NCBI GenBank assembly: GCA_038141425.1
Contig: JAYQIC010000001.1
Coordinates: forward strand, 1 to 64,000
Source of the DNA: UBA7985 sp038141425
Lineage (GTDB): Bacteria; Pseudomonadota; Alphaproteobacteria; UBA7985
Reading direction: 5' to 3'
Length of the DNA: 64,000 nt
In this document: piece after piece, positions 9,301 to 19,118 of the stretch
How positions within the stretch are numbered: the stretch's first letter is position 1
Layout of the letters: each line of letters opens with the position of its first letter
Program-made: the position numbers and the translations under genes
Notes under the pieces: model-generated
Database searches by the model: none
What the model was told of the DNA's origin: nothing
Seen by the model: the letters and a program-made list of their open reading frames with translations, nothing else

Positions 9301-10867
9301 CTGCTGACATTCTCGGAGCGTGCACAGCACGCACGCCTAGAGGCCGAGCTGTCCTTGCGCAAACCCGAGACCTGCGACGGGGCCTGCCGGGCAGCACTGA
9401 TCGACCAATGGCGGTCTTTTGTCGGTCGGGATGCCGATGCGTCTCTCGCCTTTGCCGAGGTGGTCGCCCGCGATATTCGAGCGGTTGAGCGCCGCCGCAC
9501 GCAGCTGCTCGACGAATTGCAGGTCCTTAATTGGGACTGGAACAACCCGGCAGCGGTCCGGGCTGATCTTGAGGAAATTCTTGAACGCGAGTTGGGTGAG
9601 CCCTGGCCCCAGGCCAACGCCTTTTTGGCGCAGGCTCTGTTCGGTCTTCAGGCGATCGAACTCTCGCGTTTGAAATTCGATGATCAGGCACGCGTGATCA
9701 TGGCGCGTCTTTCGCTCCTGGCCGCCCAGCCCGATGCCTGTGACGATGCATGCCTTGATCGGAGCTTTGTCGAAGTCCAATCGTTTCTCGACCGCGATCT
9801 GGAGACTACGTCACTGATCATCGAACGCCTGCTACGCAGCGAGCGGCTTTCGATCCGCTACGGGAATTCACTTTCATCAAGCCTTGCTGCTCTGGTCTCA
9901 AACCGCGATGCGCTGGACCCACAGCGTCGACGCTCGCTGCTGGGCTTGCGGTTCACCGCACGCAGCGCCTGTGCCAGCGAGTGCCGTCTGGATGCGCTGG
10001 AGGATTTGCAACGCCACGCTGGTTCAGACTTTGAGACCGCCCAGCTCTTTGTCGAGCTGACCACTAAGCACGCGCCCTTGCTTACTGCTGATGCCGCTCG
10101 AACCGCGGCGGAGACAGTCCTCACGCTGCCACTGAGTATTGACCACCAAATCACCCTGAGCACGGCGGTCGATGAGCTCGAAGACGCGCGGTCGTGCTCG
10201 CTGTCCTGCTCGACCGACAAGCTGGAAAGGTGGCAGGCACTCGCCAATCAGTCCGATGCAGCAACGCTGAAATACGCCGCGAAATCGCGGGCCGCCTCGA
10301 TCTTCCACAAGAGCATGCGGAAGCGGCCTATGCCCTGCTCGAACAGGTCGATTTGCAAAGCCCATCACTGGATGAGGGTCAGAGACGATCGATCCTGTCG
10401 CTGCAGGCACGGCTGGGGTGGCAACTCGGTAAGCCCTTGAGCGAAACCTACTCGAAGACATTCTCGATAGTGAGCGCCTGCCCCAAGACAGGACCGCACC
10501 GAATGAACCCTCGGGCGTCCCCGTTGCAGTACAAATCGAACCGACGCTGAGCGGATGCGGGGTTCAGGTGATCCTAGCCGCCATCACGCCTCCTGCCCTG
10601 TTCGAACCCGGGATGCCTTCGATCGACGAGCTTCCCAAGCGCTGCAAAATTGCAGCCTTGCAGGCCATGCTCCGCGCCGTGGGTGAACAGGTTGGGGTCG
10701 ATGGCATCTTTGGTCCGGTTTCTGCCCGAAAGACCCAAGAGGCTCTGGCGAGCAGCGATCGAAGCATTTCCGCGCGCGCAAGCTTTGAAGACTGGATGCT
10801 GCTGGACCTCATGCGGCAACGGCCAGAGGTCATCGTCGACGCTGCTACCATCCTCAGAGGGCTCTGA
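6389..10867 (+). CDS. Very large secreted Cys-x3-Cys repeat protein, interrupted by about seven frameshifts
   Basis: I do not recognise this family. Open frames at 6389-6805, 6945-7787, 7784-8161, 8271-8849, 8902-10440, 10194-10550 and 10568-10867 join with shifts near 6735, 6870, 7780, 8060, 8720, 10270 and 10440 into one protein of about 1490 residues. It starts with a signal peptide (FWFAVVTAVLVFLTVSGRASA). It then contains about 13 repeats of 75-120 residues, each opening with Cys-x3-Cys (CDAAC, CSSSC, CDQGC, CNRSC, CDQAC, CDGAC, CDDAC, CASEC), followed by a helical stretch and a G-x-[DE]...FA-x-x-VL-type segment. The C-terminus has VGVDGIFGPVSARKTQEAL, which resembles a peptidoglycan-binding type 1 motif. 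The Cys pairs suggest periplasmic disulfides. It lies directly after manC and its stop abuts the next start (TGAATG), so a role in polysaccharide export or envelope anchoring is inferred only. Confidence 0.6.
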
Positions 10868-10898
10868 ATGCTAACGCTGTTATCAAAGCACACCTTGA

Positions 10899-11774
10899 TT
10901 GCCCGGCAGACCCTGCAGGCGCCGCCCTCGCCGTTTTCTGGCAGCGTTGTGCCTGAGTTTGGCGACCTCTTTGGGCTTCGGCAGCTTGGCGACCGCGAAC
11001 CCCGGCGAGAACCACACGTTGTCGCTGATGCTGAAGTCCTTCGGCTACGAGCCCCCCGCCTTCGTCCTCGAAGAACCGGCACGAGAGACCGAAATCACCT
11101 CCTTCGGTCAGCCGGAGACGGTGGACCCTACGCCGGATTCTGAGCCTGTTGATGAAGGATCGCCGGAAGAAATGAACGGGGAGCCATCCAGCGAGGAAGG
11201 TTTGCCAAGCGGCGAAGCGGGTGAGGACAGCAGCGCTCTCTCAAGCCTCATCGATGCCTTGGGAGCGCCTTCCCCTTCTCCAGAGCCTGCCCCTGAAACC
11301 ACCGACACGGCTGAACCCCCAGCAGTCACGATCGAACCGGCCCTGGTGCCAGTCGACGCAGCTATCCTCAGCGCCGTTCTGGGGCGGCCGATCGAGGAGA
11401 CCGCGACTGTGCCGGTGGGTGAACCCGTCGCCGAGGTCGAAGCACGGCCACAGGACGCCCCTGAGAACGCTGATGTTGCGACCCAGCCAACGACAGTCTC
11501 AACTCCCTTACCGGCCTATAATGAGGTTGCTGGTGCAGGACAGATCCCGCTGCCCTCGCCCCGCCCGGCGGATCCATCCAGCGGGCTGGATACTGTCGGG
11601 TCTGCCCCTACGGCCGGCATTGAAGTTCTCAGTGCTGAGGAGGCACTGCGGCGGCTGGAAGAGGGTCAGGACCTTTTCGAGGTCCAAACCCTTTCAGCCG
11701 AGCAGGCGCAAGAGCTTTACGACCAGCTTCAGTCCCAGAGCCAACCGTCTTCAACCCGAAGTTCTTCAAACTAA
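10899..11774 (+). CDS. Secreted acidic, proline-rich hypothetical protein
   Basis: This protein of about 291 residues has an arginine-rich n-region and a hydrophobic segment (FLAALCLSLATSLGFGSLATA), then a short NPGENHTLSLMLKSFGYEPP segment. A long low-complexity stretch follows, rich in Pro, Glu, Ser and Thr (residues about 70-240). A final helical, Gln/Glu-rich part contains EALRRLEEGQDLFEV. No known domain is visible. The called start is a TTG at 10899. An ATG at 10868 directly abutting the previous stop opens another frame, and a one-base error near 10920 would join it to the signal peptide, so the true start may be 10868. It is probably cotranscribed with the Cys-repeat protein, and the disordered middle would suit a periplasm-spanning or polysaccharide-interacting partner. 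Confidence 0.6.
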   Translation: MPGRPCRRRPRRFLAALCLSLATSLGFGSLATANPGENHTLSLMLKSFGYEPPAFVLEEPARETEITSFGQPETVDPTPDSEPVDEGSPEEMNGEPSSEEGLPSGEAGEDSSALSSLIDALGAPSPSPEPAPETTDTAEPPAVTIEPALVPVDAAILSAVLGRPIEETATVPVGEPVAEVEARPQDAPENADVATQPTTVSTPLPAYNEVAGAGQIPLPSPRPADPSSGLDTVGSAPTAGIEVLSAEEALRRLEEGQDLFEVQTLSAEQAQELYDQLQSQSQPSSTRSSSN

Positions 11775-11831
11775 TCGACGCCTGACTTGGTTGAATCAGC
11801 ACTGCCGTTGCTCTTCGGTCAGCCGCTTGGC

Positions 11832-12365
11832 TCAGCAACTCCATAAAGCCGACCTCGCGCCCTGCGTCTTGAGCTGCGCAGGCCCAGCGGTGGGCCTCCT
11901 GAAAGTCTTCCTGCCCCCTGCCCCAGACATCCAAAGCATGCTGTAGACCCCGAAGGCAGGTTCGTAGCCGGCGTCAGCAGCAGAAGCGATCAGCATGCGG
12001 CCCTCATCATACTGGAAGCCTGCCGCCGAGCGTCCCTCGATGAGGATCAGGCCGAGGGCGAAGCGCGCTTCGATAAGATCCAGCGCCCGGCGGTACGCGA
12101 GGACCGCAGCCTCGATATCCGGCTCGTCCAGCAAATCACCCTCGAGCAACAGCCCAAGGTTAAAGGCAGCAACGGTATTGCCCTGCGCGTCGCAGGCCTC
12201 AAACGATACTCGGGCCTGTTCAAAGGCCTCTGCTTCGAGTTGCTCGATCGCCGGTGCCAAGCAGGAGTCCGTCTGAGCGCTTGCAACCGTTTGGCCTGCG
12301 CTCAAGCCGAGAACAAGCGACAGGATCACGGGCCACTGCAGTCGCTGGAAATTAATCGCCTTCAT
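11832..12365 (-). CDS. Secreted Sel1/TPR-like repeat protein
   Basis: The signal peptide LSLVLGLSAGQTVASAQ is followed by Sel1-type helical repeats: FEQARVSFEACDAQGNTVAAFNLGLLLEGD, then EAAVLAYRRALDLIEARFALGLILIEG, then ASAADAGYEPAFG. Near 11940 the frame appears to shift: the frame open at 11934-11629 continues the pattern (QEAHRWACAAQDAGREVGFMELL), so the native C-terminus lies below 11832 and this call is an approximation. Sel1 proteins act as periplasmic scaffolds; relatives such as AlgK serve in alginate export. The start lies 13 bases after the stop of the upstream polymerase/ligase gene, so the two are one operon. Confidence 0.65.
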   Translation of the reverse strand: MKAINFQRLQWPVILSLVLGLSAGQTVASAQTDSCLAPAIEQLEAEAFEQARVSFEACDAQGNTVAAFNLGLLLEGDLLDEPDIEAAVLAYRRALDLIEARFALGLILIEGRSAAGFQYDEGRMLIASAADAGYEPAFGVYSMLWMSGAGGRKTFRRPTAGPAQLKTQGARSALWSC

Positions 12366-12378
12366 GACCTCTGTTCTC

Positions 12379-13844
12379 TCACTTCAATTCCGGGTTGGAG
12401 GGTTTGAAACGCCGGGTGGTGACCACCGTTGGCGTGGACGCAGGACCCGCCGGTCTGGACCGGCCTCTTGCCTTGCTGTGCCGCGGCCGTGAAACCTGCC
12501 TGGCCGGTGGCGGGCTGTCCGTCGCGCCGGAACTCAGGGCCAGCAAGGGGATCAAAACTGCCACCACAGCGTAAATCTCGAGGCTGAAGTCGAGTGTGGC
12601 GTGCGCCGCTACAATCACCAGACAGCCCAGACCGACAAAGCCGGTCACTGAGCGCTGAGCGAAGCCTGCGCGTAGTTGGACCAACCCAAGCCAGACAAAG
12701 ACGAACATAAGCAGGGCCGAACCGATCATACCCAGTTCGACCAGCGCTGTGATGTAGCTGTTGTGCGCCCGGGTCCAAAGACGACCTGAAAGGTCCGGAT
12801 CTTTGCCCACGGCAAAGACCGTCTCAAAGCTGCCCATCCCAAAGCCAGTCCATGGGCGCGATTGCCACAGCTCAAGGGCCTGCCGGTAAATGTTCAACCG
12901 GGTATCGAGATCGACTTCTGAACGCTGCAAGCGCTCGAGGACATCGATGCCGAAAAAGCTGAGGCCATACATCAGGGCACCAAGCAGGATCAGGAACACG
13001 AGGCCGACGAACCATCGACCATTCGCCAGCGCAAAAACGAACACCACCCAGGCCAGTGCCAGCACGGTGGAGCCCAGACCCCATGCGCGACTGGGACATC
13101 ACCTGAGCCGTTCATGACCAGGCCAAGGGCCGCCGCCGCCAGCATCATACGTGGCAACGCGGAAGAGCGCTCGCCAAATACTGTGAACCGCCGGACCGCA
13201 TCGAGCATCAAAACCAGTGCGATGACCGCACCAAGGCCAAGGAAGGTGGCAAAATGGTTCCTGTTGACGAAACCGGCGTTTGCCGGGCCATCAAAATCAT
13301 CTTTCACGATCTCGGTCAGCGGGAAATCGAAATCGATGCGGCTCTCGACCATGCCATAGACCGCGTGCAGGGTCACAGCGATCAACACCAGCCATAAGAT
13401 GATGTCGCTTAGCCCGTGACGCGACAATCGCAGGCTCACCCACCACAGGACCCCGTATCCACCCAGACACACCAATCCCAGCGCTGAATCGCTGGGCGCA
13501 AAGGAGGCCATTGGCAGGACCGAAGCGGCAATGTCCGCCCAGGCACCCTCGTCAAATATCGCCGCTAAAGGCTCAAAGACGGTCGAGACCACAACCGACG
13601 CAGCAACCCACCCCAGCAACAGAGCGAAGGCGATTGGGCCGAGCCAAGCGAAGCCGTCGCGGGATTGCTCGGATCGATCGCCCCACAGAAGCAGCAACCC
13701 GAGCCCGGCCAGCAAGGCACCGTTCATGCTCCACAAGAACCCTCGGTTCGAGGCGAAAAGCAGCGGAACCCAAAGAAAGAAGGCGAACAGGAGCAGGAGC
13801 GCGATAACTGGTAGCAAACCGCGCTGCGGATAAGAGGCGGTCAT
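12379..13844 (-). CDS. O-antigen ligase/Wzy-type polymerase family membrane protein, frameshifted
   Basis: Two open frames (13844-12990 and 13065-12379) join through shifts near 13100 and 13085 into about 488 residues with roughly ten membrane segments. The N-terminal half has FVNRNHFATFLGLG before a helix; the joined middle reads SQSRMGLGSTVLALAW. The C-terminal half has RPWTGFGMGSFETVF and then RAHNSYITALVELGMIG, the conserved periplasmic loop of Wzy_C/O-antigen ligase proteins. These inner-membrane enzymes either polymerise repeat units or attach polysaccharide to lipid A or protein. The C-terminal 40 residues are basic and proline-rich. Its start overlaps the stop of the upstream gene by four bases (ATGA) and the Sel1 gene follows closely. 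Ligase versus polymerase cannot be told from sequence alone. Confidence 0.85.
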
Positions 13845-14469
13845 TGTACGCCCTCCCGCAGCACTTGATTGATTTCAGCAAGCAGGGCCTTGATCCCGGC
13901 GTGTCAGAAAGGGCCGTATCAAATCCATCTCTGAGGACGGGGTGCAGGACGTACAGACGCGCAAGGACACGGCGGCTTTCCTGATACCGCAGGGCGATGC
14001 GCGCATCACTCCAAAATCCTGCTTCAAGGGGAAGGTCTTTTGGCTCGAAAATATCGGGATACCAGAGCAGGCGTCTGGAGGTCAGCCAGCTTTCCTTCGG
14101 CGTGATCTGCTGTGACCGGCGTAGCGACTGGCGAGCGGCTTCATCCTGCCCATCTAGGCTCATGGCGATGGCATGAACGTACCAGGCATAGCCCTGGGTC
14201 GGTCGCCCCTTGGTCGCGTCCATTGCCAACTCGGAGCAGCGCTTCAGAACTTCTGAAAAATACCCATTCCTCATCAGTGGCTTCGCAAAACCAGACAAAA
14301 AGCCATCACAATCCACCATCAGCGCGTGGCTCCGCCAGGTGCTAGGGGCCATATCAAGCCTGAGCGTGTTTTCGACTGAACTCCTGGCACCACTGCTGGT
14401 TTCCACGATTAAGAAAAAGGTGCTAACTAAGCCCAGAGCCAAGAGCGCAAGTGATTGCAGAATTCTCAT
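13841..14469 (-). CDS. Membrane-anchored hypothetical protein of the polysaccharide locus
   Basis: The product starts with a hydrophobic segment (LALLALGLVSTFFLIVE, residues about 6-22), and about 190 residues outside the membrane follow. These include WYVHAIAMSLDGQDEAARQSLRRSQQITP, which resembles one TPR hairpin. The open frame continues artefactually to 13573. A shift near 13905 instead gives AGIKALLAEINQVLREGVQ and a stop that overlaps the start of the ligase/polymerase by four bases, which is why I end it at 13841. Tight coupling to a Wzy-type gene suggests an accessory role in polymerisation or export. No named family was recognised. Confidence 0.6.
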
Positions 14470-14502
14470 ATCATCCTGGATATATTATTTTTAGAACCAA
14501 AG

Positions 14503-15255
14503 ATGTTTAAGCGATCAATTCAAGTCCATGATATCAAATTTAGTGAGCCGACAACGACATTAATCGTTGGCGATCTGCATGGTTCCTTTAAAAAATTGAT
14601 GAATATTATTAATATATTTCATCATCGAAATTATTGCCTACGGAATACTTGTGTTATCGCAGTGGGCGATGTTGTTGATCGGGGGCCGCATTCCCGTGAG
14701 CTGGTAAACTGGTTTCTGAGCAAAGAGCCACACCTTCAAAAGTATTCCGTCCTGGGTAACCACGAGCAGATGTTCCTCAATTTTGCCCAGCGCCCTCAGC
14801 AGCATAAGGAGTGGCTGGACTACGGCGGCATGGAAACCTTAACCTCCTATTTTCCGGGCCTCACCAAAGACAAACTGCTAGAATCACCCCAACGTTGGAT
14901 CCAAAAATTGCCAAAAAGAACACGTTCAATGGCTGAAGAGCCTGCCCAGTGCACTCTGCCTGGGTAAAAGAGTATTATTGTACACGCGGGATACAACCCG
15001 AGCCTTGTGCCTGAAAAGCAAGTATCTGAGCAGCTAGTTTGGGGGCCCTGCCTCACCGCAGAGTCCGAACCTTTGGTCAGATCAATGCAGACAAGGTTCG
15101 AGCGTATTATTCATGGCCACGAAATTACTAATGCACTGCCCAACCCAATGTCGGCGCTTATCAATCTCGATAGCGGAGCCTATTTACCCGGCAACCCAAT
15201 CACCGGACTATCTATAGATGCCAAAGGCCGTCCGTTAGAGATTATAACGGGCTAA
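14503..15255 (+). CDS. Calcineurin-like metallophosphatase (PPP-type), frameshifted
   Basis: The metal-binding motifs are all present: GDLHG (about residue 23), GDVVDRG (about 56), GNHEQ (about 84), HAG in the repaired part, and HGH near the end. That is the order of bacterial PPP-type serine/threonine phosphatases and ApaH-like enzymes. The frame open from 14503 ends at 14967. Shifts near 14955 and 14970 lead into IIVHAGYNPSLVPEKQ and the frame ending at 15255, about 250 residues in all. The ATG at 14503 is preferred over 14455. The gene is much more AT-rich than its neighbours and sits on the opposite strand inside the polysaccharide region, signs of acquisition. It could dephosphorylate the BY-kinase nearby, but that is speculation. 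Confidence 0.7.
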
Positions 15256-15344
15256 CGGTACGAATAAGAAAACTAACAGTAAAGCATCAGTTAACCGACT
15301 AAACACAAATTATCGGACTGCTACTATGCTCATCATAGACAGCA

Positions 15345-15881
15345 TTAACTTGGAGATCCAGCAATAACGCTAATTGCTGTTGCAAGATCATTTCCAGAAA
15401 TGTCTTCGCGTTCACTAAGAGCAGCCTCGGCAGCGACGTCGATTGATGCTTTATCGTCTTGCGGCAAATCGGAATCCTTTACTGCATTCAGTACAGCGAT
15501 AATCCCCGCAGCCGAACCCTTCTGCGCCACAGTACTAACGACGTTCTGGGCAGCCTCAGGTCTTTCTTTGATCACTGCCTGCACGAAACTACCTAGATTT
15601 TCGGCACGGCACCGAAATCCGTTGCGCCAGCACTTCCATAATGGCGACAAGCTTTTCAACCGTGACGTTTTCATCTGCGGCTAGAGCCTCGGCGAGGCTC
15701 ATACGCACACTGCGGATCCGAGTATTATATCAGCAATAGCGTTGTCCTGCACTGCCCAATGCATCAGCTGACTTAGAGCATCTGAACAGCCACTCTGAGC
15801 AGATACTATCGGCGCAGTGGCTAAACTCGCGATCGAAACAACGACCGCAGCGAGAGCGAATACAAGTGTGCGCATGTCCAT
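15345..15881 (-). CDS. Small secreted hypothetical protein, frameshifted
   Basis: The start region gives a signal peptide (MRTLVFALAAVVVSIASLATAPIVSAQ), then CSDALSQLMHWAVQDNAIADIIL. The frame must shift near 15710 and again near 15630 to continue as MSLAEALAADENVTVEKLVAIM and then LGSFVQAVIKERPEAAQNVV, ending in VIAGSPS. The mature protein would be about 150 residues, helical and acidic, with alternating Asp/Glu and Ala. No family was recognised. It follows the Wzc-like gene on the same strand by about 85 bases, so it is probably the last gene of that operon and may act in the periplasm with the exported polymer. Confidence 0.5.
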
Positions 15882-15966
15882 ATTCCCAAGATATAATTGG
15901 GAGAACGGTATCACAGGCAGAAGCCGGTTTCGTTCATGGATTTTGCGGCTGAAAATTATCGCTAAT

Positions 15967-18145
15967 TCAATTGGTTCCGTAGCCATAGGACTTGTAGGCG
16001 TAGCTGTAGTTTGATTGCCTGCCCCTGAAAAATGTGACGCCAGTGATCAGTCGATCAGAGCTGACAACCCCTCTGAGCAACTCGAAGCCAGCTTCCACCG
16101 TGCCTCGCGGCGCGAAACTGTGCCGAACATTGAACACAACCGCATCGCATAAGCCGGCAATCATTTTCGTCTCGACAACGGCCAGCAGCGGGGCGGTATC
16201 GATCAGCACCACGTCGTACTCTGCCTTGAGTTCAGTGATAAGGGACTTGAGGCGCTGGGCAACCCGCGGCGCTTCGGCATCGAGGATGAAGCCCGGCTGA
16301 CCGGGAATAACGTCCAACTCGAAGTCGCCGCCTACGTTGATGGTCTGCAGTGGAATTTCGGAGCTAACCCCCTGCAAATATTCAGCAAAACCAGCGCTAG
16401 GTTCGATGCTTAGGAGCTCGTGTACGCCTGGCTTACGAAAGTCCATGTCAACAATGCACACTTTGCTGCCAAGCATCGCATTGAGAACACCAAGGCCAAC
16501 GGCTGTGGTGGACTTCCCTTCGTTGGGGACGGACGACGTTACGCAAAAGACATGACCTGTCGGCAGTTTCTGGCTTTCGAACCCCATTGGAAACGCCTCC
16601 GCGTCGCTTGCCGCCTTGGGGCTCTCATCCTCATGAGCCGCTGTACGCAACTCCGCGTTAATTCGCCGCAAACTCTCGGCGAAGGGCCCAAAGGGATTAC
16701 CAACAATGAGTTGGTGTACCGAGGGATGAATTTTTGTCTTCGCAATAACGCCATAGCGAGAGGTTCCAAAAGCTGACAGCAACTCATTCGGCGTTTCAAA
16801 TCCACCAAAGATCCGGTCACGAACCAGGATGACGCCAATTGCAAGCATCAGTCCAAGCAGCCCACCAATTGCGGTGATCATCAGTCGATTGGGGCCCGAG
16901 GGCATGTTGGGCAGCGTCGCCCTGACAACGATCCGCGAGTCTGCAACTTGCGTCCGGGTTTGGACAGACAGCTCATCGACGCGATCCACGAGGCTCGAGT
17001 ACTGATCCCGCGCTGAAGCGGCGTCGGACTGCAGTCTGAAGAGGTCGGAGGCAATATCGGCGGGCAGGTCTGCGGCGAAAATCTCAACCTCCAGCTGCCC
17101 GCGGAGCGAGGCCTGTCGCTCCTGCGCCAGGGTTGCCTGCTCTACCATTTGGCTGAGTTTATCCCCGGCCAGCCCCTGTAGCTCACTCTCGATTTCTGCA
17201 AGCTGCTGACTGATGTCCTCGGTCGGATCGGCCTGCCGTCGCTCCAATAGGGCCTGACGGCGACGCTCCAGGTCATTGAAGGCCTGAGCCTGCAATTCAG
17301 CCAGCAGGTCGGATGCACCATCGAAGGCAAACTCCTCCCCCAACGCCTCGAAATTTCGGTCGCTGATGGTTTTATTCAGCCGGATCGCGTGAGGCTACCA
17401 GTTCGGCCAGACTCTCTGAGTTCGACTGCAGATCATCGGCAATCAGGGCGATTTCAACATTTCCAGACTCGTAGGAAATGTCTGTTGCGTTATCGAGCAG
17501 GTAACGCTCAAGCGCTTGCTGCGAAGCTTCAAGATCTGACCCGGCATCAACGACAGCGGCTTCTACAACGCGCAGTGCTTCAATCGCGGACCGCACCTTT
17601 GACTCGATCTGTACCCGCACGTAGTTCTCGGCGAAGGCATTGCTGAGATCACGGGATAAATCGGGATAGAGCGTCTCAGACCGAAAACTCAGCAGCGTCG
17701 ACCGGCCAACCTGCTGCACCCTGACCGCGTCTTCGACAAAGCCCCTTATCCTGTCGACTGATTTCTCAGCATCGGTCTCCGACACAGAACGGCTGAGCAT
17801 GCGATCCAAAATCACATCCAGTGCGCGCTCCCGACGATCCATGCGCGCGTCTTGTACCAGGCCCAGGTCGCTAATAGCGGAAAAGACGATCTCTTCGGAG
17901 CGAGCAATCTGGATCTCTGACTCCATGCGACTCAATGCATTAATCGATGCTGAGGGATCACTGACCACAACTGACCCCGCGGGCTCGAACAGCACCTTCG
18001 CTTCCGACTGATACACATTGGGCTGGAGAAAGGCATACACACCGAAAACCACCACCGAAATTAGCGTAATCGTACCAATTAAGAGCCAATTCTTAAGTAT
18101 TTTAAGAAGCAGACTCAGGAGGTCAATTTCATCATCGTCGTTCAT
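15967..18145 (-). CDS. Wzc-like polysaccharide co-polymerase with BY-kinase domain, frameshifted
   Basis: Two frames (18145-17372 and 17343-15967) join near 17370 into about 725 residues. The N-terminus is a Wzz domain: a first helix near residue 20 (WLLIGTITLISVVVFGVYAFL), then a long coiled-coil periplasmic part, and a second helix (LMITAIGGLLGLMLAIGVIL). The C-terminal bacterial tyrosine kinase has Walker A (SVPNEGKST), Walker A' (VCIVDMDFRKPGV) and Walker B (VLIDTAPL). A tail rich in Tyr (NYSYAYKSYGYGTN) is the expected autophosphorylation cluster. These proteins set chain length and drive assembly of capsule or exopolysaccharide together with a Wzy polymerase and an outer-membrane channel. 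No Wza/OPX channel was found in the window. Confidence 0.9.
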
Positions 18146-18236
18146 TGGGTCTAATCCTGAAGGACGTTCTAGGCGTCATCTAAAAACAGCTGGCGGTCAA
18201 AATATCCACCGGTGAATGTCCAGCAGGTCTCGGGCG

Positions 18237-18536
18237 TCACCCAAAATCATCCTTTAAACCAATATCTTGACGCATCTTCTCGGCGTGGATCTGAAGGAAA
18301 ATTTCGCTCTTTTTCGCACCGGGATACTTATTGACCCAACCGACGTCCTGCATCTCTGTCAAAATTTGCGTAAATGTTGAGCGGGACGGTTTCCGCCGTC
18401 GCCAAGCACTGAAAATCTGATCGATATTCCAATCCGTCTTCTGTTGCTCTGCCACGAAACAGAGCAGCATCGCCGTCATCACACCGTACTTCCGGGTGAC
18501 GATTTCAGCGAAATTTCCATCGTCAAGTCGATCCAT
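18237..18536 (-). CDS. Winged-helix-like small protein (paralogue 1)
   Basis: This 99-residue protein is built around RKYGVMTAMLLCFVAEQ, then WNIDQIFSAWRRRKPSRST, then TQILTEMQDVGWVNKYPGAKKSEIF. It resembles a winged-helix DNA-binding fold: the helix pair with KPSRSTF as recognition region, then a wing ending in KKSE. A clear paralogue lies at 19119-19472 with about half the residues shared. It is transcribed toward the Wzc-like gene 90 bases downstream and overlaps a small open frame upstream by 14 bases. I infer a MarR-like or PadR-like regulator of the polysaccharide operon. No family was named with confidence. Confidence 0.6.
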   Translation of the reverse strand: MDRLDDGNFAEIVTRKYGVMTAMLLCFVAEQQKTDWNIDQIFSAWRRRKPSRSTFTQILTEMQDVGWVNKYPGAKKSEIFLQIHAEKMRQDIGLKDDFG

Positions 18537-18741
18537 CGGGTTGCCCCCTTAATCCTTGAGCCAACGCGATTAAAATGAGGCGCACCTCCCGAAGTCTGGA
18601 CCTTACAAAACCAACTGTGAACGCTTCGGCTACGACTCTGCGCGTAACGTTCCAGAACCACGGAATATCGGGGACCCAGCCCACAACAAAGACCGACCGT
18701 CCGTGGAGCCTTCGCGCGATTGACATTGCCGGTAAATTCAT
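18523..18741 (-). CDS. Possible small basic protein overlapping paralogue 1
   Basis: This 72-residue open frame starts MNLPAMSIARRLHGRSVFVV, contains aromatic and hydrophobic stretches (WVPDIPWFWNV) and a basic helix (RSRLREVRLILIALAQGLRG), and ends 14 bases inside the next gene. The overlap suggests translational coupling. It has no strong ribosome binding site and no recognised family. It could be a chance frame, or the 5' part of the winged-helix gene displaced by a frameshift. Confidence 0.3.
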   Translation of the reverse strand: MNLPAMSIARRLHGRSVFVVGWVPDIPWFWNVTRRVVAEAFTVGFVRSRLREVRLILIALAQGLRGQPDGST

Positions 18742-19118
18742 TTCAAATAAAACCTATAAACGAGCAATGTTATCGTAGTTCGATAAGCTTCAATTTTCAT
18801 GCAAAGACTTTGAGACTATTTTTTACGCATATATCCAGACCAATATTTCAAATGAGATCGGGCTCACGCAATAATCAACAAGTCTCAATCAATTCTCCAG
18901 TGAAACTAGTAAGGTTTACTCGGAAAAACGAAAACCAGAGTTTGCAGGCAGGCATCAACCAGAGGCTCGTGGCTTCTATTTTGTAAAGATCGCGTTGCTG
19001 CCGGTCAGCGCACTTCGAGCAATTTGGTTCTCAGCGAACTCCAAGGAGTTCAAAGACGAAAATATTTTTACTCAGCCTCGAGAAAATAGCGCAGATCAAA
19101 AATATCTTGCTTGAACAG
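18742..19118. other. AT-rich intergenic region between the two winged-helix paralogues
   Basis: About 380 bases are clearly AT-richer than the rest of the window. The only frame of note (18720-18986 on the plus strand) is Asn/Gln/Arg-rich and lacks a ribosome binding site. The segment likely holds the promoter of the polysaccharide operon that runs leftward. No terminator or repeat was seen. Confidence 0.4.

Noticed and set aside
18720..18986. Small plus-strand frame between the winged-helix paralogues
   Set aside because: AT-rich spacer frame without start signal or motif; better read as promoter DNA.
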